A stretch of DNA of 64,000 nt from Nonomuraea solani (GTDB taxonomy: Bacteria; Actinomycetota; Actinomycetes; Streptosporangiales; Streptosporangiaceae): positions 1-64,000 of the forward strand of contig NZ_FNVT01000022.1 in NCBI RefSeq assembly GCF_900108335.1, written 5' to 3'. A model generated the notes under the pieces. It saw only the letters and a program-made list of their open reading frames with translations, searched no databases and was not told the origin of the DNA. Positions 7,969 to 16,177 of this stretch are shown piece after piece. The number at the start of each line of letters is the position of its first letter. Position 1 is the stretch's first letter. A program made the position numbers and the translations under genes.

Positions 7969-9110
7969 TGGAGCCGCGGACGGGCCAGGAACTCTTCCCC
8001 TTCACGATCCGCGTCCCCGACAGCGAACTGGCCGACCTGCGTGAACGCCTGGCCAAGGCGCGCTGGGCGCCCGAGCCGGCCGGCGCGGCCGACGGGTACG
8101 GCGTTCCCCGCGCCCGGATACAGCAGCTGGCGGAACACTGGCGCGACGCCTACGACTGGCGCGTCTGGGAGGACCGGCTCAACCGGTACCCGCAGTTCAC
8201 CACGACGATCGACGGCACACGGGTGCATTTCCTGCACGTCCGCTCGCCGGAGCCGCACGCGCTGCCGCTGATCTGCAGCCATGGCTGGCCGGGCTCCGTG
8301 GCGGAGTTCCTGGACGTGATCGGTCCGCTGACCGATCCGCGGGCGCACGGCCTGTCTCCTGAGGTGGCGTTCGACCTGGTGATCCCATCTCTGCCGGGTT
8401 TCGCCTGGTCCGGACCCACCCCGGACACCGGCTGGGGGCCGCGCCGCATCGCCCGCGCGTGGGCGACCCTGATGGACCGCCTGGGCTACCGCCGCTACGG
8501 CGCCGCCGGCAACGACTGGGGTTCACACGTCTCCCCCGAACTGGGCCGGATCGCGCCTGAGGCCGTCGTCGGGGCGCACGTGACCCAGCTGTTCTCTTTT
8601 CCCGAGGGCGAGTGGCTGTCCTACCCGCCGAGCGTCGAGCCCGACCTCGGCGAGCTGACGCCGGACGATCGGGCTGCTCTGGACGGTCTGCGCCATCTGC
8701 AGCGACACGCGGGTTCCTACGCTCACGTCCACGGCCGGCAGCCGCACACGCTCGCCTTCGCGCTCACCGACTCGCCGGTCGGGCTGCTCGCCTGGAACAG
8801 CCAGGCCATGGGCGGCTTGGACGCCGACACCCTCCTCACCCACGTCACGATCTACTGGCTGACCGGCACGGCCACCTCCGCCATGCGGCTGTACGCTGAG
8901 TACGAGCGGCAACCACCGGCCGACGGACCGACCACCACGCCCCTGGCCCTGGCTCAGTTCCCGCACGACATGCAGGCCATCAGGGCCTGTGCGGAGCGCG
9001 ACCACGCCGGCATCGTGTCCTGGCGCACCTACGACCGGGGCGGCCACTACGCCGCCCACCAGGCACCCGATCTCCTCGTCCACGACATCCGCACGTTCTT
9101 CGCTGCATGA
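7968..9110 (+). CDS. Epoxide hydrolase (EHN-domain family)
   Basis: 380 residues from GTG 7968, which shares its G with the preceding TAG. An epoxide-hydrolase N-terminal domain (FTIRVPDSELADLRERLAKA, W at the end) precedes the alpha/beta fold: HGWPGS oxyanion motif, the nucleophile motif GNDWGSH with Asp as nucleophile, and RGGHYAAHQAPDLL near the C-terminus with the catalytic His. This is the classic soluble epoxide hydrolase layout. Members hydrate epoxides to diols; the natural substrate is unknown. As the last gene of the operon it suggests a small detoxification or catabolic pathway for a reactive substrate. Confidence 0.88.
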   Translation: MEPRTGQELFPFTIRVPDSELADLRERLAKARWAPEPAGAADGYGVPRARIQQLAEHWRDAYDWRVWEDRLNRYPQFTTTIDGTRVHFLHVRSPEPHALPLICSHGWPGSVAEFLDVIGPLTDPRAHGLSPEVAFDLVIPSLPGFAWSGPTPDTGWGPRRIARAWATLMDRLGYRRYGAAGNDWGSHVSPELGRIAPEAVVGAHVTQLFSFPEGEWLSYPPSVEPDLGELTPDDRAALDGLRHLQRHAGSYAHVHGRQPHTLAFALTDSPVGLLAWNSQAMGGLDADTLLTHVTIYWLTGTATSAMRLYAEYERQPPADGPTTTPLALAQFPHDMQAIRACAERDHAGIVSWRTYDRGGHYAAHQAPDLLVHDIRTFFAA

Positions 9111-9319
9111 CCGACCGCGCCCAGGTCTGGGATCACTGTCACACGCACGGCTACGTTCGCGCGCCCTTGTGCCACGATTGCAACACCCGTCACTGGGGCG
9201 GATGGGAGCCGTCCCTAGGCCGCGCCCCGCGTTCGGCGAACGTCGACCCGAGCTATTACCAGCGCTGCCCGCGTCGCCCACGTCACGACGACCCCTATAG
9301 AGCCGGTTGCAGTCGATGA
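9107..9319 (+). pseudogene. Truncated recombination endonuclease VII-like (HNH-type) domain
   Basis: A 70-residue frame starting in an ATGA overlap with the epoxide hydrolase. It reads VWDHCHTHGYVRAPLCHDCNT, matching the DHCH...G.(V/L)RG.LC..CN signature of Endonuclease_7 proteins (His-Me finger, zinc-binding). The N-terminal zinc-knuckle half is missing and the C-terminus (YYQRCPRRPRHDD) is atypical. It is likely a fragment of a mobile nuclease rather than an active enzyme, although the ATGA overlap could still allow translation. Confidence 0.45.
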
Positions 9320-10231
9320 CCTCGCCGGCGCCTGGTCCCGCGTACGGCATCGGCGTGCTGGCTCCGGCGCGTTCGGTCGTGGCCGATCGGGGCGGTCCTG
9401 CCGGAGATCGGCGAGCGCGTCCACCAGGGCGTCCTCATGGGCGCGGCGCGCGGCGTCGATGAACTGAGTGCGTTCCTCGTAGGTGGGCTCGGGGAACCGG
9501 TGGGTCAGCGTGCGGCCTTCCTGGGTCCAGTCGTGCAGGTGGCGGTCGGGGTGCCGGGGCCCCCACGCCTCCGCCCACTCGTACGGGCCACCGGCCCCGA
9601 TGCCGAGCTCCTGGGCGATGATCCCGGTCTGCCAGTTGGTCCAGATCAGGGTCCTCCAGCCAGCGGGGGTCCACACGATCAGGGAGGAGTTCGGCGGGTT
9701 GTCCTGGCGCTGGTACCAGGCGGGTTCGGGGATCTCCGATCGGTGCGGGGAGGCCGGGCGCGGGCCGGGCGCGGTGGCGGGGCGGGGGCGCTCGGGAGCG
9801 TCCGGGTCCGGCAGGTAAGTGTCCACGGTGCGGGAGACCTCGCCGTTATCGGTGCCGTGCTCGACGACGTCGGCGCGGGCGTAGTGGTCGCGATGCGGCA
9901 TGTAGGCGCGGGCGATCAGGCGGGCGTCGTCCCGGGTCGAGCACCAGCCCACCGTCTGCCAGTTGGAGGTGTTGCCGCCGTAGTCCTCGCCCAGCACCTT
10001 CCCCTCGGTGCCCCTGAGGTCGTGCCAGACCGCGACCTGCCAGCGCAGCCCCGGCGCCGGGGCGAACTCCTGCGGCGGGCCCACGATCTGACCGGGCGCC
10101 TCCACCGGCCAGCCGGTGTGCGCCCAGATCCACCGGCCATCTTCGTGCAGGCAGGCGGAGGGCAGGATGGCGGGGGCTCGTTCGTCATCGATCTGATGGC
10201 TCCTGCCCGCCGGGGCCACGCTCGCCACCAT
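9215..10231 (-). CDS. Hypothetical protein, probably rearranged
   Basis: From about 10165 downward this minus-strand frame reads like a real protein: LHEDGRWIWAHTGWPVEAPG, APGLRWQVAVWHDLRG, NSSLIVWTPAGWRTLIWTNW and a charged C-terminal part around YEERTQFIDAARRAHEDALV. It is tryptophan-rich, has no membrane segment or recognised motif, and I cannot name a family. The 5' part above 10165 has low-quality composition and the ORF continues to 10774 through antisense of another gene, so the true start is unclear. Its last codons overlap the endonuclease fragment on the other strand. It may be a chimera made by a DNA junction near 10.18 kb. Confidence 0.35.
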   Translation of the reverse strand: MVASVAPAGRSHQIDDERAPAILPSACLHEDGRWIWAHTGWPVEAPGQIVGPPQEFAPAPGLRWQVAVWHDLRGTEGKVLGEDYGGNTSNWQTVGWCSTRDDARLIARAYMPHRDHYARADVVEHGTDNGEVSRTVDTYLPDPDAPERPRPATAPGPRPASPHRSEIPEPAWYQRQDNPPNSSLIVWTPAGWRTLIWTNWQTGIIAQELGIGAGGPYEWAEAWGPRHPDRHLHDWTQEGRTLTHRFPEPTYEERTQFIDAARRAHEDALVDALADLRQDRPDRPRPNAPEPARRCRTRDQAPARSSTATGSIGVVVTWATRAALVIARVDVRRTRGAA

Positions 10232-10747
10232 CCGCGCGGACGCCGACAGCATCGGCGCAATGGCCGTGCTCACACTCCGGGCGGCCGGCCACCGGCTCCA
10301 GCAGCCCGCGCTGGACAAGGCGGCGCTGATCGCGCGGGCCGACAAGGAAGAAGCCAGCCCCTGGCCCGGTGTCCGGCCCGTGCCCGCCCCGCAGGACCTC
10401 ACGCCCCGCTGCGCCTGGTTGACGTCGAGACCACCAATATCCTGGTGATGAAGGCCACCGCCCGGGTGCTCGGCGATCCCGCCGCGCCCGAGGCCGTGCG
10501 CGATGGGCTGGAGAATGGCCAGGCCACGTCCACGGCCGCCGATCTGGCCGCGTACGCGGCACGCCTGGCCGCCCTGCTGGATCAGGCCGACGACCCGGAC
10601 GCGATGATGCTCCGCGACCGCCTGGCCGACGTCGACCCGGTTGAGGACGTGGTCCTGACCCGCGACCAGGAGGCGGCCTACCAGGCGATCGCCGACCGGC
10701 TCAACCAGGCGTGGCAGGGCGGCGGGCTGGGCCGCTTCCTGCACTGA
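10196..10747 (+). pseudogene. Frameshifted conserved hypothetical gene remnant
   Basis: Two plus-strand frames read like one broken gene. 10196-10448 encodes LLPAGATLATIRADADSIGA, then MAVLTLRAAGHRLQQPAL and ALIARADKEEASPWPGVRP. In another frame 10448-10747 encodes MKATARVLGDPAAPEAVRDG through AIADRLNQAWQGGGLGRFLH. The N-terminal half recalls the metal-binding start of DHH-like phosphoesterases (DADSIGA), but this is weak. The second half alone could be expressed as a 99-residue protein from the GTG/ATG at 10445/10448. The left edge abuts the minus-strand ORF, suggesting a rearrangement junction. Confidence 0.4.
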
Positions 10748-11043
10748 CCAAGGTGATTCGTTACCAAAACGCAATAATTGCTCTTTGATCGCGGCTTTCG
10801 GATGATCCTCAATCCTCAGCAGAACCGCCTGGTGATCGCGTTGCGCGACGCGCCCATTCCTCGTTATCCGAGGTCACTTCACTCGTGCGCCTGGCATGTA
10901 AGAAGCGTTTCTGACGTGCGGTTCTGGCGCTAAATGGCTGCGCGTTTTCCGCTGTCGAACGGCTCCGTGCGTAGGTCGAGCTACGGCGCATCCCCACATG
11001 CTCGCCTCATAAGCTATGTCTCATCGTCAACGGGATCCTCCCC
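10748..11043. other. Intergenic stretch without a supported gene
   Basis: Lower-GC sequence follows the stop at 10747 (an A/T-rich patch at about 10750-10800), then mixed sequence with only short low-quality frames. Nothing specific recognised. Confidence 0.5.
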
Positions 11044-11079
11044 GGGATCTGTAGATCCCACCCCCACGGGGGTCTACAG
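11044..11079 (+). promoter_or_regulatory. Overlapping alternative hairpins upstream of a small gene
   Basis: GGGATCT (11044-11050), GT, AGATCCC (11053-11059) forms one perfect 7-bp hairpin. Its middle also pairs further downstream: CTGTAG (11049-11054) with CTACAG, enclosing ACCCCC-AC-GGGGGT. The two folds are mutually exclusive because both use the bases CTGTAGATCCC. The element ends about 50 nt before ATG 11131. This is the layout of an attenuator or other RNA switch, but no known class is recognised. Confidence 0.4.
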
Positions 11080-11130
11080 CCCCCCGCCCCCAAGCGCCAC
11101 TCGTTCAGGGGGCCGACCAGGAAGGGCCTG

Positions 11131-11373
11131 ATGAACAACGACGATGACGGCAAGAGGCACCGGAACTTCTGGGAATGGGCGGCGCTCGGCATCCGGGCGG
11201 CGCTCATCGCGGCAGACTGGTGGCTCAACCGGAGAGGGCCCGACCTTTTAAGGCCAGGCCCTGCTCACCCATTAAGCAGAGGTCCCCGGGAAATGGCTGG
11301 TACCCAACCCGGGGGCTTTCTGCTGCCCGGCCTCGATCCCAAGGCCCTGGCCATGAACATGTTCACCGCGTGA
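11131..11373 (+). CDS. Small hypothetical protein
   Basis: 80 residues from ATG 11131 with AGGAAGGG in Shine-Dalgarno position. The first 35 residues (MNNDDDGKRHRNFWEWAALG; IRAALIAADWWLNRRG) look genuine: a charged N-terminus and one amphipathic or membrane-proximal helix. The remainder is proline/glycine-rich and less protein-like, and a hairpin resembling a terminator (CCCCGGG at 11284-11290 with CCCGGGG at 11308-11314, then a T-rich patch) lies inside the frame. The gene may therefore be shorter or decayed. No family recognised. Confidence 0.4.
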   Translation: MNNDDDGKRHRNFWEWAALGIRAALIAADWWLNRRGPDLLRPGPAHPLSRGPREMAGTQPGGFLLPGLDPKALAMNMFTA

Positions 11374-11381
11374 ACATGTTC
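11355..11381. promoter_or_regulatory. Two tandem 10-bp palindromes, possible operator
   Basis: GAACATGTTC occurs at 11355-11364 and again at 11372-11381, 17 bp centre to centre (one to two helix turns), with flanking bases ATGAACATGTTCAC/GTGAACATGTTCAC also repeated. Tandem perfect palindromes of this kind usually bind a dimeric repressor cooperatively. It is not a LexA/Cheo box, which needs four bases between GAAC and GTTC. Confidence 0.4.
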
Positions 11382-11756
11382 ACGCATTTAGCACTGTACC
11401 CCGCGCGTAGGGAGGGGCATTACAAGAGCCAGGCATACAGGTGTAGTGCGGTTCTTGCGCCTTTGCCAGCGGTCGATCAGGGCGGCGTTGGGATGGCGCC
11501 GGGCACGCAACCGACGCAGCCGGTCGGGTCGGTCGGCGATCGCAGGCGGTCATGCCTTACCTCGCTGATCGGGAAGCGTCGACGATCTGTTCACGAAGGG
11601 CCGGTCGGAGGTGATCGTGATGTCGGCGCTGGGGGCGACGTCGGACGTGACCCTGAGCACCACGACCGCGCGGGGCCTCAACCCGGACTCAACAACAACT
11701 CAACCAGCCCTGCCTTACCTTTCCCGTGTCCACGACGACCAGCGAAAGGAAGCACG
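11382..11756. other. Intergenic stretch upstream of the secreted protein
   Basis: About 375 bp with no convincing gene. Short minus-strand frames (around 11400-11600) have protein-like patches but no start or motif. The last 30 bp hold the AAAGGAAG ribosome-binding site of the gene at 11757. Confidence 0.4.
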
Positions 11757-12209
11757 ATGAGACGTCTACCACTGATCCTGGCCGCCGGCGCCCTTACGGC
11801 CGGCACGCTTCTCGCCCCCGCCGCCCAGGCGGCGACTACGACGACGGCCGCCGTCTCCGTCCAGCAGGCGAGCCAGCCCCGCTGGTTCACCATCTGGGAC
11901 GGCGGCGGAAACACCAGAGGCATCGATACCGGGGCGATCAAGAGCCAGGCCAAAGTCCTGCAGATCGTCACCCAATGTTGGAACGGCGGTGACGGCACCG
12001 CGGCCACGGCCACCCTGTTGAAATGGGGGCCCAGTGGTATCGGCCCAGGTGGTGGGTGGATGAAAATGAAGCGCGACCGCGGCTACTGCCTGGGCGGGAA
12101 GATGTACACCCGTATCCACGATGCGAGGGCCGGCGAGAAGTGGAGGGCCACCGTCACTCTCAGCCCCAAGTCCCACACGGTCAGGGTGTGGGTTCAGAAC
12201 TACGGCTGA
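11757..12209 (+). CDS. Small secreted protein of unknown function
   Basis: 150 residues. The N-terminus MRRLPLILAAGALTAGTLLA followed by PAAQAATT is a standard Sec signal peptide with an AQA-A cleavage site near residue 27. The mature part (RWFTIWDGGGNTRGIDTGAI; VTQCWNGGDG; DRGYCLGGKMYTRIHDARAG) has two cysteines that could form one disulfide and a beta-rich look. No catalytic motif is evident. AAAGGA lies 8 nt before ATG 11757. It appears monocistronic. Confidence 0.7.
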   Translation: MRRLPLILAAGALTAGTLLAPAAQAATTTTAAVSVQQASQPRWFTIWDGGGNTRGIDTGAIKSQAKVLQIVTQCWNGGDGTAATATLLKWGPSGIGPGGGWMKMKRDRGYCLGGKMYTRIHDARAGEKWRATVTLSPKSHTVRVWVQNYG

Positions 12210-12299
12210 TCGGCCCACTGATTGTCGGGCGTCTCTTGATGTGAGCGGGGGCTCGTCGAGGAGCGACGTTCGGTGTGAGCCGGTAGCGGCTCGTCTTTC

Positions 12300-12500
12300 G
12301 TGGGGTTGTCTTCGTTCGTGTGCGACGACAGCGTGAGCGTGTCTGTAGCGAAGGTCCCGCCAAGCCATCAACATCTGCTCGGCTCCGGAGACGAGCCCGA
12401 GGACGGCCGTGTCGGCGATGGCATCCCCCGGCTGGGCGGCCGAAGCCAGGTAGTAGATCAACCGAGCAGCGCCATGGCGTTCCAGCAGGTGAACGTCCAC
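12300..12500 (-). pseudogene. Possible small hypothetical gene or fragment
   Basis: A minus-strand frame from GTG 12500, with AGGAAAC just upstream, reads MDVHLLERHGAARLIYYLAS then AAQPGDAIADTAVLGLVSGA and EQMLMAWRDLR, which looks like a genuine short helical protein. Downstream the same frame continues with unconvincing composition under the secreted-protein gene, so the true 3' end is unclear and the gene may be truncated. The rest of 12210-12780 holds nothing I can support. Confidence 0.3.
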
Positions 12501-12789
12501 GTTTCCTGTGAGCAGGACACACTCACCCCCACCGGCAGCACTTTCAGCAATCGACGATCACGAAGGGGTGCGGGGCGCGTACCAGCAGCCCGCACCTCCA
12601 GAGAGCATCCCGTACCGGTGAACAGACCACCCAGCAAGGTCACCTCCGCCAGACCGGCCGTGACCGGCGGCTTCGGAGGAGTCCGCGCTAGTCCACCCCT
12701 CTGGCAACCCAGAGCGCTTGGACTTGTTGGCTGCCCCTTGCATGTTGGGTGTGCATGCTCGGGTTAATCTGACTACCGTCGTGGCCGTG

Positions 12790-13839
12790 ATGACTTCAGC
12801 GGCACTGGGTGTTTTCCGTGACGGGCCGGACGCCGAGGACCTGATGACGGTACGGCAGGAGTTCGGGCTGGGCGCGATCCAGGACGCGACGTTCCTCGCA
12901 GAGGGGCTGATGAACCGTAACTGGCGCCTGGACACCGTCACCGGCGCGTACGCGCTCAAGCTGTTGCGCGACGTCCCCGCGGAGACCGCGCGCCGCAATG
13001 CGCTGGTTCTGGGCGCGTTGGCATCGGCCGGGCTTCCGGTCTGCGCCCCGGTGAAGACCCGCGACGGGGCTGCCGTGCTGGAGATCGACTCACGTCACTA
13101 TCTGCTCTCCCCGTGGGCGCACGGCACCCACATCGAGGGAGTCGACCTACCGCTCGCCGAGGTTGCCGACTTCGGGGCGCTGGTGGCCAGCCTCCACCAA
13201 GCCCTGAGCGATCAAGCACCCGTACTTCTGCCGACGGCAGATGTCCGACCCCGCGCGAAAGTGACCAGCCCAGATGTGGCGCTAGCCAAGGCCGACCGGC
13301 TGTTGACCGCGATCAGCGCGATTGACGAGCCGAACACCTTCGACGAACAGGCCCGGCAGCTGCTGGAAGAACGCAAAGTGCTCCTCGACAAGCATGGAGC
13401 ATCCCCTCCGGCCGAGGGCGAGGCTCCCGGACCATTCGGCTGGACCCACGGCGACCTGCAGTACCGCAACGTGCTGCGCCGTAAGGGGAAGGTTACGGCT
13501 GTGCTCGACTGGGACCGGGTCGCGGTCAAACCCCTCGCTGAGGAGGTGGCCAGGACCGCGCAGGTGCAGTTCGGCGGCGAGCTCGGTCGCCTCGATCTGG
13601 ATCGTGTGGCCGCCTTCGTGGGCGGCTACCGCACGGTGATGCCGGTGTCGCGCGCTGATCTCGCCGACGCGGTGCACCGGTTGTGGTGGAAACGCATGTC
13701 CGACTACTGGATCTTCGAGTTCCATTACGACCGCGACGACCACGGTCCGGACTCGCTGATGGCCCCCAGCGAGCGGCTCCTGGCCTGGTGGACCGACCAC
13801 CGCCAGGAGGTCGAGCACGCCTTCGCGGCGGGTACCTGA
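12790..13839 (+). CDS. Aminoglycoside phosphotransferase (APH)-fold kinase
   Basis: 349 residues from ATG 12790 (GTG 12781 is an alternative). It shows the kinase-like small-molecule phosphotransferase motifs: ALKLLRD lysine strand, the catalytic loop THGDLQYRNVLRR (Brenner HGD....N) and the metal-binding AVLDWDRVA. The C-terminal WWKRMSDYWIFEFHYD helix is typical of APH/choline-kinase-type enzymes such as homoserine or methylthioribose kinases. It likely phosphorylates a small hydroxylated substrate. It is convergent with, and 17 bp from, the minus-strand biosynthetic operon that has its own APH-like gene, so the two kinases may serve one pathway or one may be a self-resistance enzyme. Confidence 0.82.
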   Translation: MTSAALGVFRDGPDAEDLMTVRQEFGLGAIQDATFLAEGLMNRNWRLDTVTGAYALKLLRDVPAETARRNALVLGALASAGLPVCAPVKTRDGAAVLEIDSRHYLLSPWAHGTHIEGVDLPLAEVADFGALVASLHQALSDQAPVLLPTADVRPRAKVTSPDVALAKADRLLTAISAIDEPNTFDEQARQLLEERKVLLDKHGASPPAEGEAPGPFGWTHGDLQYRNVLRRKGKVTAVLDWDRVAVKPLAEEVARTAQVQFGGELGRLDLDRVAAFVGGYRTVMPVSRADLADAVHRLWWKRMSDYWIFEFHYDRDDHGPDSLMAPSERLLAWWTDHRQEVEHAFAAGT

Positions 13840-13856
13840 CCCACCCGGCCAACCGC

Positions 13857-14963
13857 TCAGAATTCGATCATCGCTCGGACTCCTTTGCGGGCGGCGGCGT
13901 GCTCGAAGGCAGTATTGACCTCCTCCAACGGCCAGCACGAGGTGGCCAGCTCGTCGGCGACCAGGTGGCCGCCTGTGACCATGCGCATGTAGGCGGGGAT
14001 GTCATGCCGGGAGCGGACCTCGCCCATCACCGATCCGGCCATGCTGCGGCCGTGCCGAAGCAGCGACGCGGGCAGGCGGATGTCGCCGCCTGCGGGCATC
14101 ATCCCGACGATGATGGCCTGCCCGCCGGGGGCCAGCGTGGAGAACGCGGCCGTGGCCAGGTCGGGTTCACCGACGGCCTCGACCGCGACGTCAACGCCCC
14201 GCTCCCCGCCTGCCGCCATGATGGCGGCGATGAGATCGTCAGTTCCGGTCGAGGTGTCGGTGGGGTCGAGGGTTGCGGTCGCACCGAGAGCAGCGGCGGC
14301 GTCACGGCGGTGAGGTACGGGGTCGACGGCGATGATGTGGGCGGCGCCGCCGATCCGTGCGGCCTGAATCGCGCCCAGGCCGACCCCGCCGCAGCCGATC
14401 ACGAGCACCCTCTGGCCGGGGCGCAGGCGCGCGGTGTTGAAGATGGTCGCCGCCCCGGTCGTCAGGCAGCAGCCGAGCAGCGCGGCGGCGGCGAAGCTCA
14501 GGTCGCCGGGGATGGGGATGACCCCGGCGGCGTCCACGAGCATGAGCTCGGCCAGGGCGGACACGCCCAGATATTGGCGCAGCGGCTGGTCGTCGAGGCA
14601 GAGCCTGCCGCGCTGGCGGACTTTGGCGGAGACGTCGGTGCAGTAGACCATCCGGCCGGACAGGCATGGGCCGCATCGTCCGCACGGCATCTGGTCGCAG
14701 ACCAGGACCCGGTCGCCGGCCTGGATCGAGGTGACGCCGGGGCCGACCTGTTCGACGACTCCGCTGGCTTCGTGGCCGAGCACGGTGGGCGTGGGGTAGG
14801 GGAAGCGGCCCTGGGCGAAGTGCAGGTCGGTGCCGCACACGCCGACGCTGGCGGTGCGGATCAGTACTTCGCCGTGTTCGGGCTCGCGCAGCTGAACGTC
14901 GTGGATGGACATCGGCTTGCCGGGCTCGTGCAGGACGGCGGCGCGCATAGTGAGGGTGGCCAT
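13857..14963 (-). CDS. Zinc-dependent medium-chain alcohol/polyol dehydrogenase
   Basis: 368 residues. AGGAGG precedes ATG 14963. GroES-like catalytic domain: GVCGTDLHFAQG with the catalytic Cys, GHEASGVVEQVGPGV with GHE, and the structural zinc loop CGRCGPCLSGRMVYC (four Cys). The Rossmann domain has VIGCGGVGLGAIQAA. The family oxidises or reduces sugar, polyol or cyclitol hydroxyls with NAD(P). As the last gene of the overlapping operon, it fits formation of a keto-sugar or keto-cyclitol for the DegT aminotransferase next door. Confidence 0.85.
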   Translation of the reverse strand: MATLTMRAAVLHEPGKPMSIHDVQLREPEHGEVLIRTASVGVCGTDLHFAQGRFPYPTPTVLGHEASGVVEQVGPGVTSIQAGDRVLVCDQMPCGRCGPCLSGRMVYCTDVSAKVRQRGRLCLDDQPLRQYLGVSALAELMLVDAAGVIPIPGDLSFAAAALLGCCLTTGAATIFNTARLRPGQRVLVIGCGGVGLGAIQAARIGGAAHIIAVDPVPHRRDAAAALGATATLDPTDTSTGTDDLIAAIMAAGGERGVDVAVEAVGEPDLATAAFSTLAPGGQAIIVGMMPAGGDIRLPASLLRHGRSMAGSVMGEVRSRHDIPAYMRMVTGGHLVADELATSCWPLEEVNTAFEHAAARKGVRAMIEF

Positions 14964-14986
14964 CGAGTTCCTCCTGGGTTCGCGGT

Positions 14987-16177
14987 TCACAGGGAGCGCA
15001 GCGTCGTCGCAAGGACGGCGGCGAGCTGGTGCATGTAGTCGGGTACCGGCAGGTCGGGGATCTTCAAGATCAAGGTCTGCTGGCGGAAGCGCTGGTAGCG
15101 GGGGAAGTCACGCACGTCCGGAGGGGTCCACCGGCCGCGCATGTGAGGCCAGTAGCGTTCGATCACAGCGGGTTGCTGCAGCAAGGGTGTCGTCAGCCAG
15201 TCGGGGTAGAGCGCCCGGACCGGCAGGCGTGCTGCCGTGCATGCGGCGTTCAGGGCGTCCGGGTCGAGCACCGGCTGCAGCATGGTGAACGGGGTGCCGT
15301 ACCAGCCGCGTACCGAACCGTCAGGGACGGCCATCGGGGCGAGCGGCAAGCCCATGGCGTCGATGAGCTGGGTCAGGAGGGTGAGGTTGGTCGCGGAGTC
15401 GCTCATGCGGCTGGGCAGGGATCGCAGTTGCTCGCGGGCGATCACCGCGGACAGGGCGGGGATGCGGAACTTGTAGGAGGCGCCGGCCAGGGGCAGCGGG
15501 TCCGGGTGGGTGAGCTCGGCGGCCAGCCGGTAGGGGTGATGGCCGACGGTCATGGCCCGCTGGTAGAGGGCGCTGTCGGAGGTGGTCATGATGCCGCCTT
15601 CGCCGCCGGAGACCGCTTTGGACTCCTGAAGGCTGAAACAGCCTGCCGCCCCCCACGAGCCGACGGGGCGGCCTTGATACAGGGCGCCGTGGGCGTGGGA
15701 GCAGTCTTCGACGATCGGGACCGGTAGGCCGGTGAACTCCCGCAGGGCGGCGGGCACGCCCCAGGCGTGGGTCACGAGGACGGCCGAGCAGTTCGCCGGG
15801 TCGATCTGGGCGGGGTCGAGGTTCGGCGAGTCCTCGGTGAGGTCGGCGAAGAGGGGGAAGCTGCCGGCGTGGAACGCGACGGTGATCGCGGAAATCCAGG
15901 TCATCGGCGACATGGCCACCCCCGCGTCGGGCGTCGCGCCGGCGGCGTGCAAGGCGGCGTGCAGGGAGGCGGTACCGGAGTTGAACGACAGGGCGTGCGT
16001 GGTGCCGGCCGCGGCAGCGAAGGCGTCTTCGAGAGCAGCGCAGGCGGGTCCCCGGCCGATCTCGGACAGGGAGCCCGACCGGAGCAGGTAGGTCACGGCC
16101 GCGATCTCGGTCTCGCCGTACTTGGGACGTCGAGGGAACGGCACCGTCATCTGCCGCATCGTCATCGCGCCGGTCAT
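14987..16177 (-). CDS. DegT/DnrJ/EryC1/StrS-family PLP aminotransferase
   Basis: 396 residues, the normal family length. It contains ALSFNSGTASLHAALHAAGA (cofactor phosphate region), VEDCSHAHGALYQGRPVGSW (Asp that contacts the pyridinium) and FSLQESKAVSGGEGG with the Schiff-base Lys. These enzymes aminate keto-sugars or keto-cyclitols in antibiotic and surface-sugar pathways. Its ATG 16177 overlaps the cupin stop as ATGA. With the neighbouring oxidoreductases it forms a dehydrogenase/aminotransferase pair typical of amino-sugar or aminocyclitol biosynthesis. Confidence 0.88.
   Translation of the reverse strand: MTGAMTMRQMTVPFPRRPKYGETEIAAVTYLLRSGSLSEIGRGPACAALEDAFAAAAGTTHALSFNSGTASLHAALHAAGATPDAGVAMSPMTWISAITVAFHAGSFPLFADLTEDSPNLDPAQIDPANCSAVLVTHAWGVPAALREFTGLPVPIVEDCSHAHGALYQGRPVGSWGAAGCFSLQESKAVSGGEGGIMTTSDSALYQRAMTVGHHPYRLAAELTHPDPLPLAGASYKFRIPALSAVIAREQLRSLPSRMSDSATNLTLLTQLIDAMGLPLAPMAVPDGSVRGWYGTPFTMLQPVLDPDALNAACTAARLPVRALYPDWLTTPLLQQPAVIERYWPHMRGRWTPPDVRDFPRYQRFRQQTLILKIPDLPVPDYMHQLAAVLATTLRSL

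Noticed and set aside
11284..11325. Rho-independent terminator
   Set aside because: The stem CCCCGGG/CCCGGGG is real, but it has a 17-base loop, only a weak T-rich tail and lies inside a reading frame. I mention it only within the gene entry.
11355..11381. LexA/SOS boxes
   Set aside because: The palindromes are GAAC-AT-GTTC with two central bases; the actinobacterial LexA box needs four.
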